6,482 bases of DNA from JBBIKU01 sp037445245 (lineage in GTDB: Bacteria; Chloroflexota; Anaerolineae; Anaerolineales; Anaerolineaceae): NCBI GenBank assembly GCA_037445245.1, contig JBBIKU010000138.1, positions 1 to 6,482 on the forward strand, written 5' to 3'. Numbering within the stretch: position 1 is the first letter of the stretch; the number at the start of each line of letters is the position of its first letter. A program made the position numbers and the translations under genes. The notes under the pieces were generated by a model, which saw nothing but the letters and a program-made list of their open reading frames with translations, searched no databases and was not told the DNA's origin. Below, one piece after another: positions 6,223-6,482 of this stretch.

Positions 6223-6388
6223 GTTGGTACTCCTACTCCTTATCGTGCAAAAAAAAGAAAATGGTTGAAACATGGCGTGATGTTGCAGAATTTCAGAATG
6301 TTTGCTTAACACAAACACACCGGTTCGCCTCGAGGCTGGCAAAACCGGCAATTGAACCTTCAGGCATTAACATTTCCGCCATAATACT
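6223..6388 (-). promoter_or_regulatory. Long structured, U-rich 5' leader of the cold-shock gene
   Basis: From the predicted start near 6388 to the ATG there are about 166 bases, similar to the long leader known for E. coli cspA. Three possible hairpins are seen on the minus strand. The first pairs CCGGTT (6348-6343) with AACCGG (6325-6320), with an inner GCC/GGC pairing. The second pairs TGTTTG (6317-6312) with CAAACA (6304-6299). The third, weak, pairs AACAT (6284-6280) with ATGTT (6273-6269). After them comes a U-rich run, TTTTCTTTTTTTT (6261-6249), just before the ribosome site. I infer a thermosensing or autoregulatory leader; no match to the E. coli cold-box sequence was seen. Confidence 0.55.
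6229..6240 (-). promoter_or_regulatory. Doubled Shine-Dalgarno of the cold-shock gene
   Basis: On the minus strand AGGAGT occurs twice head to tail (6240-6235 and 6234-6229), followed by ACCAAC and the ATG. The inner copy has ideal spacing; the outer copy could act as a standby site. Confidence 0.88.
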
Positions 6389-6394
6389 GGAGTT

Positions 6395-6423
6395 ATTTTA
6401 ACCGATTTTAATCTTAGTGTCAA
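6395..6423 (-). promoter_or_regulatory. Consensus sigma-70-type promoter of the cold-shock gene
   Basis: On the minus strand TTGACA (6423-6418) is followed after exactly 17 bases by TAAAAT (6400-6395). This is a full-consensus -35 and a five-of-six -10 with optimal spacing, the best promoter in the window. Transcription should start near 6388. Confidence 0.88.
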
Positions 6424-6452
6424 TAGGTTGTACTCGTTCAATACATATGAGA

Positions 6453-6462
6453 CTCGATCGAG
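6453..6462. repeat. Perfect 10-base palindrome upstream of the cold-shock promoter
   Basis: CTCGATCGAG is its own reverse complement and lies about 30 bases upstream of the csp -35 box. A second short dyad, ATCAC (6463-6467) with GTGAT (6474-6478), lies beside it. They may be regulator sites or chance; nothing else is supported between 6424 and the window end. Confidence 0.35.
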
Positions 6463-6482
6463 ATCACATGAGGGTGATACAT

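Noticed and set aside
6223..6351. Open in-frame extension upstream of the cold-shock ATG (43 codons from a TTG)
   Set aside because: The cold-shock domain starts at the ATG at 6222 with a doubled ribosome site. The upstream stretch matches no known N-terminus and lies in the predicted leader.
6447..6482. Possible plus-strand gene start at the right edge (ATG 6447, in-frame ATG 6468, reading MRLDRDHMRVIH)
   Set aside because: No Shine-Dalgarno precedes ATG 6447, only a weak GAG precedes 6468, and no convincing promoter is seen. Twelve codons are too few to support a gene.
1..6482. Mobile elements, CRISPR arrays, tRNA or rRNA genes, toxin-antitoxin or defence genes
   Set aside because: I found no transposase, integrase, spaced direct-repeat array, tRNA cloverleaf or defence-type protein on either strand.

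Overview
The window is a compact stretch of ordinary bacterial chromosome: seven protein genes, about 54% GC by eye, short spacers, and a 25-base run of N that shows it comes from a draft or metagenomic scaffold. The gene content and the style of several proteins (a GEESGG-type phosphoglucomutase beside tatD and a polyprenyl synthase, and a small three-helix membrane protein after mnmA) remind me of Chloroflexota, probably Anaerolineae. That placement is recollection rather than a search result, and I hold it at moderate confidence.

Layout. Positions 44-3240 on the minus strand form a tight three-gene unit, read right to left: an alpha-D-phosphohexomutase (phosphoglucomutase/phosphomannomutase type), a TatD-family metal-dependent hydrolase and a trans-isoprenyl diphosphate synthase. 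The gaps are 3 bases and then a 4-base overlap, and the two downstream genes both start with TTG. I see no terminator in bases 1-43, so the transcript may run on beyond the window. Positions 3241-3373 are a divergent promoter region with two back-to-back extended -10 promoters. Positions 3374 to about 5914 on the plus strand hold a cysteine desulfurase, the tRNA 2-thiouridylase MnmA, and a small membrane protein whose end is lost in the N gap. Positions 5949-6423 on the minus strand are a complete cold-shock protein gene: consensus sigma-70-type promoter, a leader of about 166 bases, a doubled Shine-Dalgarno sequence, a 69-residue cold-shock domain and an intrinsic terminator. The last 60 bases hold only short palindromes.

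How the genes work together. The desulfurase and MnmA make a coherent pair: the desulfurase releases sulfur from cysteine as a persulfide, and MnmA uses it to thiolate U34 of tRNAs. The phosphohexomutase, TatD and polyprenyl synthase have no single shared pathway (sugar phosphates, nucleic-acid or quality-control hydrolysis, quinone side chain or lipid carrier) and look like a co-transcribed housekeeping set.

I looked for an undescribed system and did not find one; the genes are recognisable housekeeping types. The points most worth a second look are regulatory: the divergent promoter with a dyad over one start site, the duplicated start codon of the desulfurase gene, and the structured, U-rich leader of the cold-shock gene.
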